From Pelagibacteraceae bacterium (GTDB lineage: Bacteria > Pseudomonadota > Alphaproteobacteria > Pelagibacterales > Pelagibacteraceae), in the NCBI GenBank assembly GCA_018402735.1, contig JAGYIF010000004.1, forward strand, positions 1-37,668: a stretch of DNA of 37,668 nt. The letters are read 5' to 3'. The notes beneath the pieces were generated by a model. The model was not told where the DNA came from and ran no database searches. It saw only the letters and a program-made list of their open reading frames with translations. Below, in pieces: positions 1-6,862 of the stretch. The position numbers were made by a program, and so were the translations under genes. How positions within the stretch are numbered: position 1 is the first letter of the stretch; every line of letters begins with the position of its first letter.

Positions 1-1
1 G

Positions 2-70
2 ACGCTAAGCACAAAAAACATGTCGAAATTTGAAGAAAAATCTAAGTATAGTGAAAAAAGTAAGTACTAA
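2..70 (+). CDS. Possible C-terminal end of an upstream gene (partial)
   Basis: The frame starting at base 2 is open for 22 codons and ends at TAA (68-70). The other two forward frames stop by base 33. The residues are mostly Lys, Ser and Glu, as in a hydrophilic protein tail, and no family can be recognised. It could be the end of a gene cut by the window edge, or chance. The context (a polysaccharide gene follows) would suit a glycosyltransferase or similar, but that is only inference. Confidence 0.3.
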   Translation, partial: TLSTKNMSKFEEKSKYSEKSKY

Positions 71-72
71 TT

Positions 73-99
73 TTGATTTAAACTTTAGTTTTGTATAGA
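73..99 (+). promoter_or_regulatory. Candidate promoter for the 4,6-dehydratase gene
   Basis: TTGATT at 73-78 and TATAGA at 94-99 are separated by 15 bases and lie about 30 bases before the start codon. The spacing is shorter than the usual 16-18 and AT-rich DNA gives many such matches, so support is weak. Confidence 0.25.
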
Positions 100-129
100 G
101 TAAATTTTTAATAAGGTTGAAGTTATATT

Positions 130-2109
130 ATGAGTATTAAGCAGCAGTTAACAGCAAGTGTTTTAGATTTGCCTCGTCCGGCAAAACAAACGATCGCTAT
201 GTTAAGCGATATGAGTTTGTGCGTAATTTGCGCAGTGGCTGCATTTTATTTAAGGTTAGAGCAATTTATTCCTTTAAAAGGACCGGTGATTACTGCAGCT
301 TTGGTCTCGGTTGTTTTAGCTATCCCGATATTTTGGCTTAGCGGATTATACCGAACTATTTTTAGATATTCAGGATCAAGTATTATTTTCTCTGTCGCTA
401 TTGCTGTTATAATTTATGGCTTATTATATTTTTGTGTATTTGGATTGTACCGAGTTGATGGGGTTCCAAGATCTATCGGAATACTTCAACCTATGCTTTT
501 ATTTTTTGCAGTTAGTGGTTCAAGGTTATGTGTAAAATTTATTTTAGGAACCTCTATTTCCAAAAAAAATAAGTCAACAAAAACTACATTGATTTATGGT
601 GCGGGCAGTGCAGGCCGTCAGTTAGCCAGTTCCTTAGATAATAGCATTGAATATAAAGTAGTTGGTTTTTTAGATGATGATGACAGATTACAGGGCCAAG
701 TGTTACAAGGACTGTCCATTTACAATATAAATCAGTTAGAAGAACTTATTCAGTCAAAAAATATTGAACTTGTGTTACTTGCCTTGCCATTGATTAATCG
801 TTTTAAGCGAAATCAGATTTTAGAAAAACTTCGCTCTTACAAATTAGCCGTTCAAACTTTGCCGTCGGTAACAGATATTATTGATGGGAAAGTGACTATG
901 TCGGATATTAGAGAGCTTGATGTGAATGATATTTTAGACCGCGAACCTGTTGCGCCAAAACAAGAATTGTTATTAAAATATATTAACAATCAAGTGGTGT
1001 TAGTGACGGGAGCGGGTGGATCTATTGGTTCAGAACTTTGCCGGCAGATTGTAAGATGCAAACCTAAAGCACTAATTCTTTGTGAACTTAATGAATTTTA
1101 TCTTTATAAAATTTATGAAGAATTAATAGCAATAAATCAAAAGATAAAAATTGTCCCGTTACTTGCAAATGTGCAAGATGAAAATAAAATGAATGAAATT
1201 TTACAAACATTTAATGTTGAAACCATTTATCATGCCGCAGCTTATAAACATGTACCTCTGGTTGAGGCTAATATTTGTGAAGGGATATTAAATAATGTTT
1301 TTGGAACTTATGCAGTTGTTAAAGCTGCAATCAAACAGCAAGTTTTAAATTTTGTTTTAATCTCAAGTGATAAGGCGGTACGGCCCACAAATATTATGGG
1401 GGCTTCAAAACGTTTAGCAGAACTTTGTGTTCAAGCTTTATATCATGAGCAGGCAAGTCATAAAATGAACATGTCAATGGTTCGCTTTGGTAATGTTTTA
1501 GAGTCTTCTGGTTCGGTAATCCCTAAATTTAAACAACAAATAAAACAAGGTGGCCCTATAACTTTAACTCATCCTGAAGTTACTCGTTATTTTATGACCA
1601 TCACGGAGGCGGCTCAACTTGTTATTCAAGCAGGTGCTTTAAGTAATAATTGCGATGTTTTTGTCCTAGATATGGGAAAGAGTGTCAAAATTAAAGATTT
1701 AATTTATCGTATGATTCAATTATCAGGACTAAGCGTTAAAGATGAGGAGAATTCAGAAGGAGATATTGAAATTAAAGTTGTAGGCCTTAGAGCTGGTGAG
1801 AAATTATATGAAGAATTATTGTTAGGCGATAATCCTCAACCAACAATCCACGAAAAAATTAAAAAAGCACAAGATCCTTTCATTCCGTTCAATCAATTAG
1901 AAAAAGATTTAAATGCCCTGCAATCATTATTAGTTGCTCATAAAGTTGCGGAAGTAAAAGCGATGTTAGAGAAAATAATAGATACCTATCAATCTGAATA
2001 TAAAATTGTTGATTATCTCTATACAGAGCAAGCGGGTTTAACAAAAGATGATGTTAAAAAAAGTCCTGAACTTAGTAGGTCCGGTAAAGTTATTAATATA
2101 AATAAATAG
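130..2109 (+). CDS. Membrane-bound nucleotide-sugar 4,6-dehydratase (CapD/WbpM/PglF family)
   Basis: This 659-residue protein should convert a UDP-N-acetylhexosamine to its 4-keto-6-deoxy derivative for surface-polysaccharide synthesis. Four hydrophobic helices lie at about residues 23-42, 54-72, 85-105 and 115-130. A first Rossmann-type domain follows with GAGSAG at 157-162, then the catalytic SDR domain with GAGGSIG at 294-300. The active site shows SSDK (412-415) and M-G-A-S-K (423-427). Met in place of the usual SDR Tyr is typical of the large membrane-bound members. Length matches that family. The closing nucleotide-sugar substrate cannot be told from sequence. A solitary 5S gene follows, which suggests this is the last gene of a variable surface-polysaccharide region. 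Confidence 0.9.
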   Translation: MSIKQQLTASVLDLPRPAKQTIAMLSDMSLCVICAVAAFYLRLEQFIPLKGPVITAALVSVVLAIPIFWLSGLYRTIFRYSGSSIIFSVAIAVIIYGLLYFCVFGLYRVDGVPRSIGILQPMLLFFAVSGSRLCVKFILGTSISKKNKSTKTTLIYGAGSAGRQLASSLDNSIEYKVVGFLDDDDRLQGQVLQGLSIYNINQLEELIQSKNIELVLLALPLINRFKRNQILEKLRSYKLAVQTLPSVTDIIDGKVTMSDIRELDVNDILDREPVAPKQELLLKYINNQVVLVTGAGGSIGSELCRQIVRCKPKALILCELNEFYLYKIYEELIAINQKIKIVPLLANVQDENKMNEILQTFNVETIYHAAAYKHVPLVEANICEGILNNVFGTYAVVKAAIKQQVLNFVLISSDKAVRPTNIMGASKRLAELCVQALYHEQASHKMNMSMVRFGNVLESSGSVIPKFKQQIKQGGPITLTHPEVTRYFMTITEAAQLVIQAGALSNNCDVFVLDMGKSVKIKDLIYRMIQLSGLSVKDEENSEGDIEIKVVGLRAGEKLYEELLLGDNPQPTIHEKIKKAQDPFIPFNQLEKDLNALQSLLVAHKVAEVKAMLEKIIDTYQSEYKIVDYLYTEQAGLTKDDVKKSPELSRSGKVININK

Positions 2110-2152
2110 GCATAACCAATACTTCAGTTTAACAGCCGCTATATTTAATGTT

Positions 2153-2180
2153 TTGACTATTATCTTTTTTTTAGTATAAA
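2153..2180 (+). promoter_or_regulatory. Promoter of the 5S rRNA gene
   Basis: TTGACT (2153-2158) and TATAAA (2175-2180) are near-consensus sigma-70 boxes with a 16-base spacer. Transcription would start around 2186-2187, which is where the mature 5S sequence begins. The 5S therefore looks like an independent transcription unit and not the tail of an rrn operon. Confidence 0.65.
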
Positions 2181-2184
2181 ACCT

Positions 2185-2303
2185 TGCCTGGTAATTATTG
2201 CGAAGAGGTCATACCCGATCCCATTCCGAACTCGGAAGTCAAGCTCTTCAGCGCCGATGGTACTTTGCCTTAAGGTATGGGAGAGTAGGTCGTTGCCAGG
2301 CTT
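2185..2303 (+). rRNA. rrf: 5S ribosomal RNA, solitary
   Basis: The terminal helix pairs GCCTGGT (2186-2192) with GCCAGGC (2295-2301). The interior carries the bacterial 5S signature, including the CCGATCCCATTCCGAACTCG-type loop B/C region (about 2215-2234), the GCGCCGATGGTA segment (2251-2262) and the GGGAGAGTAGGTC segment (2279-2291). Length is near 119 nt. No 16S or 23S sequence lies within 2.1 kb upstream and none downstream. I saw no clear terminator after it. Ends are estimated to within two or three bases. Confidence 0.95.
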
Positions 2304-2339
2304 AACAAACCTCTATACATAATTCTTAACATCATTTTC

Positions 2340-3239
2340 ATGAAAAATATTCTTGTTGTCACAGGCGGAGCTGGTTTTGTTGGATCAAATTTAATCGAAT
2401 TATTAATTCAAAAAACTAAATATAAGATTATCAGTATTGATAATTATTCTAGTGGGTCTAAACAAAATCATATTAGGAATAAGAGAGTAACTTACATTAA
2501 CTCTAATACGACCAATATAGATTCAGTATTAAAAGCTTATAGAAAAAAAATAAATGCCATATTTCACTTTGGTGAGTTTGCAAGAATTTATCAAAGTTTT
2601 TTAAAGTTTAATGAATGCTTTCATTCTAATTCGATTGGAACCAAAGCAGTATTTAAATTTTGCTTAGATCATAAGATTAAATTAATTTATTCTGCAACTT
2701 CAGCAAGTTTAGGTAATGGCGGAATGGACAAAAATTTATCACCCTATGCTTTTACCAAAGCTAAAAATTTAGAACTTTTAGAAAATTTAAGAACATGGTT
2801 TGATTTTAAATTTGAAGTTATTTATTTTTATAATGTGTATGGACCAAGACAAATTTGTAAAGGTGATATGGCGACGGTGGTTGGTATTTTTGAAGATCAT
2901 TATTTGCGTCAGCAACCATTACCGGTGGTTAGACCAGGAACACAAAGCAGAAAATTTACTCACGTCTTAGATACAGTTGAAGTATGTTATAAAGCATGGA
3001 AACAAAATAAAAATAAACATTATGCAATTGCTGCGGTGAAAAGTTATTCAATTATTAAGTTAGCAAAATTATTTCGCTCTAAGATTAAATATCTGCCTAA
3101 AAGACCAGGCGAGCGTTATGCTTCAGCACTTAATAGTATGAATTTAAATAATAAAATTCATAATAAAGTTGGTAGGATCACACTAGAGTCTTATGTAACA
3201 AACTTTTTACAAAAACATTCCTTTACAAAAAGTCGTTAA
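2340..3239 (+). CDS. NAD-dependent epimerase/dehydratase (extended SDR, GalE-like)
   Basis: A 299-residue extended short-chain dehydrogenase, probably acting on a nucleotide sugar for surface glycans. The N-terminus holds the cofactor motif GGAGFVG (9-15). The catalytic tyrosine motif appears as YAFTK at about residue 135 and NVYGPRQ lies near residue 165, both typical of UDP-hexose epimerases. It is somewhat shorter than GalE (about 330-340 residues) and basic toward the C-terminus. No clear Shine-Dalgarno precedes the ATG. Substrate is unresolved: UDP-glucose 4-epimerase, UDP-glucuronate epimerase or a relative. It starts 36 bases after 5S and is followed at once by rpmJ. Confidence 0.75.
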   Translation: MKNILVVTGGAGFVGSNLIELLIQKTKYKIISIDNYSSGSKQNHIRNKRVTYINSNTTNIDSVLKAYRKKINAIFHFGEFARIYQSFLKFNECFHSNSIGTKAVFKFCLDHKIKLIYSATSASLGNGGMDKNLSPYAFTKAKNLELLENLRTWFDFKFEVIYFYNVYGPRQICKGDMATVVGIFEDHYLRQQPLPVVRPGTQSRKFTHVLDTVEVCYKAWKQNKNKHYAIAAVKSYSIIKLAKLFRSKIKYLPKRPGERYASALNSMNLNNKIHNKVGRITLESYVTNFLQKHSFTKSR

Positions 3240-3258
3240 TTATATAATTGATCAGCCT

Positions 3259-3384
3259 ATGAAAGTTGTAAGTTCCTTAAAATCATTGAAAAAAAGAGAT
3301 ATTAATAACAAGGTCGTAAAACGCCGAGGCAAAATTTACGTTATTAATAAAAAAAATCCTCGTATGAAGGCAAGACAAGGTTAA
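3259..3384 (+). CDS. rpmJ: 50S ribosomal protein L36, zinc-ligand-free form
   Basis: A 41-codon gene in the small gap after the epimerase. It begins [14 protein letters not shown] and ends in NPRMKARQG, matching the 41-residue alphaproteobacterial L36. The four Cys/His zinc ligands of the canonical 38-residue L36 are absent, so this is the C-minus form. L36 binds 23S rRNA in the large subunit. It ends 9 bases before the next small gene and is probably co-transcribed with its neighbours. Start is the only ATG with the family N-terminus. Confidence 0.93.
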   Translation: MKVVSSLKSLKKRDINNKVVKRRGKIYVINKKNPRMKARQG

Positions 3385-3393
3385 GCAGCCTAG

Positions 3394-3504
3394 ATGGATA
3401 TAGAAGAACAAAAAAAAACTTGGTCTAATTTTACTAAGTTAGTAGTTTGGGCATCACTTGGGGTGATTGTGGTTCTGGTTTTAATGGCAATCTTTTTGTT
3501 ATAG
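3394..3504 (+). CDS. Small membrane peptide, aa3-type cytochrome c oxidase subunit IV-like
   Basis: A 36-residue protein with a short acidic/basic head containing W-S-N-F-T-K-L, followed by a single transmembrane helix (about residues 15-36). This pattern fits the bacterial aa3-type oxidase subunit IV family (PF07835). In many alphaproteobacteria such a gene sits just upstream of pntA, as it does here (67 bases before pntAA). Sequence is very short, so the assignment rests on the motif plus position. Its partner is unknown in this window, since no oxidase genes are present. Confidence 0.7.
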   Translation: MDIEEQKKTWSNFTKLVVWASLGVIVVLVLMAIFLL

Positions 3505-3571
3505 TTTTTTAATCAACAAAATATTTCATTTTTTTTTTGCGAATAGTTACATCTCAAGGTAATAAGTTTAT

Positions 3572-4666
3572 ATGATCGTCAGTTCAATTTTAGAAAATAA
3601 TAAAGATGAAAAAAGAATTATATTTTCTCTTGATGTTATTAAAAAATATACCAAAAGCGGGATTGCTGTTCATTTACCTAAAGGTTATGGACTAGCTTCA
3701 AATATAAGTGATGAAGCTTTGCAACAAAGTGGAGCTAACATTGAATCCGAGGAGCAGATTTTAGCTAAAACGGATGTATTGCTCATGATCTCTTTAGATC
3801 AGGATAAGGTGAGCGATAAATTAAAAAAGAATGCAAGTATTGTAGTAACTGATTTTGATAAAAATAATAATAGCGTTATTAGTAAATTAAAAAATAAAGA
3901 AATTAATCTTTTTGCTCTTAATTATTTACCAAGAATTACCAGAGCGCAGTCTATGGATATTTTATCATCACAGGCAAATCTTGCAGGATATAAAGCGGTA
4001 ATCGATTCAACGTATGAATTTAATAAAGCAGTGCCGATGATGATGACAGCTGCAGGAACAGTATCTCCTGCTAAATTTTTTGTGGTGGGGGCAGGGGTTG
4101 CAGGTTTACAGGCTATAGCAACGGCAAAAAGATTGGGCGGAGTTGTTTCCGCAACGGATGTAAGACTTGCATCAAAAGAGCAAGTTGAAAGTTTAGGGGG
4201 AAGATTTGTGTTTGTGGAAGGTTCAGAAAATTTAGAAACTGCAGGAGGTTATGCAAAAGAGGCAAGTGATGATTTTAAAAAGAAACAAGAAGCATTATTA
4301 AAAGAGACGGTTAAAAAACAAGATATTATTATCTGCACTGCTTTAATTCCTGGTAAAAAAGCGCCAAGAATAATTACGGAAGAAATGGTATTATCCATGC
4401 AACCAGGATCAATAATTTGTGATTTAGCAGCAGCGCAAGGTGGAAATTCTGCTTTTTCTGAGCCAGGAAAAATAGTTGAAAAACAAGGAGTAAGAATAAT
4501 AGGTTATACTAATTTTGCCTCAAGAATTTCTGAAACAGCCTCAAATTTATTAGCAAAAAATATTTATAATTTTATTGAGCTTATGTACGATAAAGAGAAT
4601 AAATCAATTAAGATTGATCAAGAAGATGAAATTATTAAAAACGTACTTATGACAGGAGCAATATAA
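3572..4666 (+). CDS. pntAA: NAD(P) transhydrogenase, NAD(H)-binding alpha-1 subunit
   Basis: This 364-residue protein is the soluble NAD(H)-binding domain I of proton-translocating transhydrogenase, which uses proton motive force to reduce NADP+ with NADH. The nucleotide-binding loop GAGVAG is at 173-178, with the following acidic D196 and R198 of the adenosine pocket. An N-terminal alanine-dehydrogenase-like region precedes it. A split alpha subunit (AA and AB) is usual in alphaproteobacteria. AAGGT lies about 11 bases before the ATG. The TAA stop shares one base with the ATG of pntAB, indicating translational coupling. Confidence 0.95.
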   Translation: MIVSSILENNKDEKRIIFSLDVIKKYTKSGIAVHLPKGYGLASNISDEALQQSGANIESEEQILAKTDVLLMISLDQDKVSDKLKKNASIVVTDFDKNNNSVISKLKNKEINLFALNYLPRITRAQSMDILSSQANLAGYKAVIDSTYEFNKAVPMMMTAAGTVSPAKFFVVGAGVAGLQAIATAKRLGGVVSATDVRLASKEQVESLGGRFVFVEGSENLETAGGYAKEASDDFKKKQEALLKETVKKQDIIICTALIPGKKAPRIITEEMVLSMQPGSIICDLAAAQGGNSAFSEPGKIVEKQGVRIIGYTNFASRISETASNLLAKNIYNFIELMYDKENKSIKIDQEDEIIKNVLMTGAI

Positions 4667-4965
4667 TGGACATCGACCCGTTTGTATTTAGATTTGCAAT
4701 TTTTATACTTTCTATTTTTGTAGGTTATTACGTTGTATGGAGTGTTACTCCAGCATTACATACCCCTTTAATGTCGGTGACTAATGCTATTTCATCTGTG
4801 ATTATTGTGGGTGCATTAGTTGCGGTTGCAGTTTCAAATTCTGCAAGTTCAAGCATTTCCATGTGGTCTGGTTTTTTTGGAATTTTACTTGCAGCTATTA
4901 ATATTTTTGGTGGGTTTTTGGTTACAGCCCGAATGCTGAAAATGTACAAAAAAGGAAAGAAATAA
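4666..4965 (+). CDS. pntAB: NAD(P) transhydrogenase, membrane alpha-2 subunit
   Basis: A 99-residue integral membrane protein with three or four hydrophobic helices and the sequence [18 protein letters not shown] (about residues 27-44), which is highly conserved in domain II of transhydrogenase. It forms part of the proton channel with PntB. The ATG overlaps the stop of pntAA by one base and pntB starts 5 bases after its stop, so the three subunits form one operon with coupled translation. Confidence 0.95.
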   Translation: MDIDPFVFRFAIFILSIFVGYYVVWSVTPALHTPLMSVTNAISSVIIVGALVAVAVSNSASSSISMWSGFFGILLAAINIFGGFLVTARMLKMYKKGKK

Positions 4966-4970
4966 TTACC

Positions 4971-6383
4971 ATGCTATCAGGAAATGTAACTGCCTCTTTA
5001 TATTTAGTATCAGGCATATTTTTTATTTTAGCCCTTCGAGGTTTATCATCTCCTGAAACTTCAAGAACAGGTAATTTATTTGGTATTATCGGTATGGCGC
5101 TTGCAATAGTGGTCACCCTTCTATCTGTTAAAGATCTTACAATTTTAATTAATAATTCTTTTTATATTTTAGTGCCACTTGTCATAGGAGGTTTTATTGG
5201 CGCTATGATTGCTGCACGAATTGCCATGACTTCCATGCCGCAATTAGTTGCAGGGTTTCATAGTCTTGTCGGTTTAAGCGCAGTTTTAATTGCAGTTTCG
5301 GCATTTTATAATCCAGATTCTTTTGGTATTGGAACTTTTGGTAATATTAAATTTGCATCCCTTATTGAAATGTCCATTGGGGTTTCGATTGGTGCCATAA
5401 CTTTTTCAGGCTCTTGTATTGCATTTTTAAAATTACAAGGACTAATGTCAGGATCACCAATTACTTTTAAAGGTCAGCATTTTATTAATTTATTAATTGG
5501 AATTACTATTATTGTTTTGATTGGATATTTAACAATCAATCAATCAGAAAATATATTTTGGACTTTAACCATACTCTCCATTGTTGTTGGTTTTTTAATT
5601 ATCATTCCAATAGGCGGCGCTGATATGCCGGTCGTTGTTTCCATGTTAAATTCTTATTCAGGCTGGGCAGCAGCTGGAATTGGATTTACTTTAGAAAACA
5701 CAGCTTTGATTATTACCGGTGCATTAGTAGGCTCATCTGGTGCAATTTTATCCTACATAATGTGCAAAGGTATGAATAGATCGTTATTCAATGTTATTTT
5801 AGGAGGATTTGGATCAGAAGGTGATACCGCAAGTGCATCTAAAAATAATCCAAACAAACCAGTTAAACAAGCAGGAGCAGAAGATGCAGCATTTTTAATG
5901 AAGAACGCGTCATCTGTTATTATTGTTCCAGGATACGGTATGGCAGTGGCGCAAGCGCAGCATGCTTTAAAAGAGATGGTTGATAAATTAAAAGCAAATG
6001 GTGTTAAAGTTTCTTACGCTATACATCCTGTTGCAGGACGAATGCCAGGTCACATGAATGTTTTATTGGCAGAAGCAAATGTTCCTTATGATGATGTATT
6101 TGAGTTAGAAAATATTAATAATGATTTTTCTAATACGGATGTAAGTTTTGTTATTGGTGCAAATGATGTGACTAATCCTGCAGCCAAAACTGATAAAACT
6201 AGTCCTATTTATGGCATGCCAATTCTTGATGTTGAGAAATCAAAATCGGTACTATTTGTTAAACGAAGTTTATCTTCTGGTTATGCCGGCGTAGATAATG
6301 AATTATTTTATAAAGATAATACGTTGATGTTATTTGCTGATGCCAAAAAAATGGTTGAAGAAATTTCTAAATCTTTAGATTAA
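4971..6383 (+). CDS. pntB: NAD(P) transhydrogenase, beta subunit
   Basis: A 470-residue protein with roughly nine membrane helices (residues 1-270) followed by the NADP(H)-binding domain III. Domain III shows [11 protein letters not shown] near residue 320, [20 protein letters not shown] near 346-365 and [10 protein letters not shown] near 395-404, all hallmark motifs of the family. It completes the proton channel and binds NADP(H). It is the last protein gene of the pnt operon. tRNA-Val begins only 11 bases after its stop, so the tRNA may be released from the same transcript. Confidence 0.96.
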   Translation: MLSGNVTASLYLVSGIFFILALRGLSSPETSRTGNLFGIIGMALAIVVTLLSVKDLTILINNSFYILVPLVIGGFIGAMIAARIAMTSMPQLVAGFHSLVGLSAVLIAVSAFYNPDSFGIGTFGNIKFASLIEMSIGVSIGAITFSGSCIAFLKLQGLMSGSPITFKGQHFINLLIGITIIVLIGYLTINQSENIFWTLTILSIVVGFLIIIPIGGADMPVVVSMLNSYSGWAAAGIGFTLENTALIITGALVGSSGAILSYIMCKGMNRSLFNVILGGFGSEGDTASASKNNPNKPVKQAGAEDAAFLMKNASSVIIVPGYGMAVAQAQHALKEMVDKLKANGVKVSYAIHPVAGRMPGHMNVLLAEANVPYDDVFELENINNDFSNTDVSFVIGANDVTNPAAKTDKTSPIYGMPILDVEKSKSVLFVKRSLSSGYAGVDNELFYKDNTLMLFADAKKMVEEISKSLD

Positions 6384-6394
6384 ATATTAAACTA

Positions 6395-6469
6395 GGGACT
6401 GTAGCTCAATAGTAGAGTACTGCATTGACATTGCAGGGGTAGTTGGAGCGTAACCAACCAGTCCCACCA
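6395..6469 (+). tRNA. tRNA-Val (anticodon GAC) with aberrant D and T loops
   Basis: The cloverleaf is complete: acceptor GGGACTG/CAGTCCC with encoded CCA, D stem GCTC/GAGT, anticodon stem CTGCA/TGCAG around loop TTGACAT (anticodon 6427-6429, GAC) and T stem GTTGG/CCAAC. The D loop is AATAGTA, so canonical G18 is A. The T loop (6447-6453) is AGCGTAA in place of the near-invariant TTCRANN. The 54-58 pair becomes A-U in place of T-A, and 18-55 becomes A/G in place of G-pseudouridine, while G19-C56 is kept. Stems are intact, so it does not look decayed. It could be functional with a remodelled elbow, or an unusual pseudo-tRNA. Confidence 0.85.
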
Positions 6470-6488
6470 ATTCATTATTAAAAAAGTT

Positions 6489-6565
<77 letters not shown>

Positions 6566-6596
6566 ATATGAATTTATTATTAAATAGTAAAAAAAA

Positions 6597-6791
6597 TTAA
6601 AATCTAGCCTTAAGTTTTCTTAACTTCTTAACTCGTGCCATATTATCTTCTAATTCTCTCTTTTTTCGTTCAGAGGGCTTTTCGTATGTACTTTTAATTT
6701 TTAATAAACGAAACGTTCCTTCACGCTGAAGCTTCTTTTTAAGAACTCTTAACGCTTGTTCCAGATTGTCGTTTTTTACTTCTATTTTAAT
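6597..6791 (-). CDS. rpsU: 30S ribosomal protein S21, apparent AUU start
   Basis: A 64-codon frame encodes S21: after the start, KIEVKNDN then EQALRVLKKKLQREG and YEKPSERKKRE, aligning without gap to alphaproteobacterial S21. There is no ATG, GTG or TTG at the N-terminus. The family-aligned start codon is ATT (6789-6791). The frame is closed by TAG two codons upstream, leaving only GTT and ATT before the conserved N-terminal region. A full GGAGGT Shine-Dalgarno sits five bases before ATT. S21 joins the small subunit near the anti-Shine-Dalgarno and assists initiation. mrdA is divergent, and initiator tRNA lies 31 bases downstream in the same direction. The C-terminus is basic. Confidence 0.9.
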   Translation of the reverse strand: MKIEVKNDNLEQALRVLKKKLQREGTFRLLKIKSTYEKPSERKKRELEDNMARVKKLRKLKARF

Positions 6792-6796
6792 AACCT

Positions 6797-6802
6797 ACCT
6801 CC
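6797..6802 (-). promoter_or_regulatory. Strong Shine-Dalgarno site of rpsU
   Basis: GGAGGT on the minus strand is a six-base perfect match to the anti-Shine-Dalgarno, 5 bases before the ATT codon. Many genes in this window have weak or no such site, so this one helps decide that translation begins at the non-standard codon. Confidence 0.75.
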
Positions 6803-6825
6803 AAATAAGCGGCTGAATTAACATT

Positions 6826-6853
6826 TTGCAAAAAAAAAGTCCACCGTTATATT
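6826..6853 (+). promoter_or_regulatory. Candidate promoter of mrdA
   Basis: TTGCAA (6826-6831) and TATATT (6848-6853) are spaced by 16 bases. Transcription would begin around 6860, leaving only about 3 bases before the mrdA ATG at 6863, that is an almost leaderless message. TTGCAA is its own reverse complement. Sequence match only. Confidence 0.4.
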
Positions 6854-6862
6854 GGTTATTTA

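Noticed and set aside
6597-6791. rpsU as a pseudogene because no standard start codon exists.
   Set aside because: The frame is intact over the full family length, motifs are conserved, and a perfect Shine-Dalgarno sits at the right distance from ATT.
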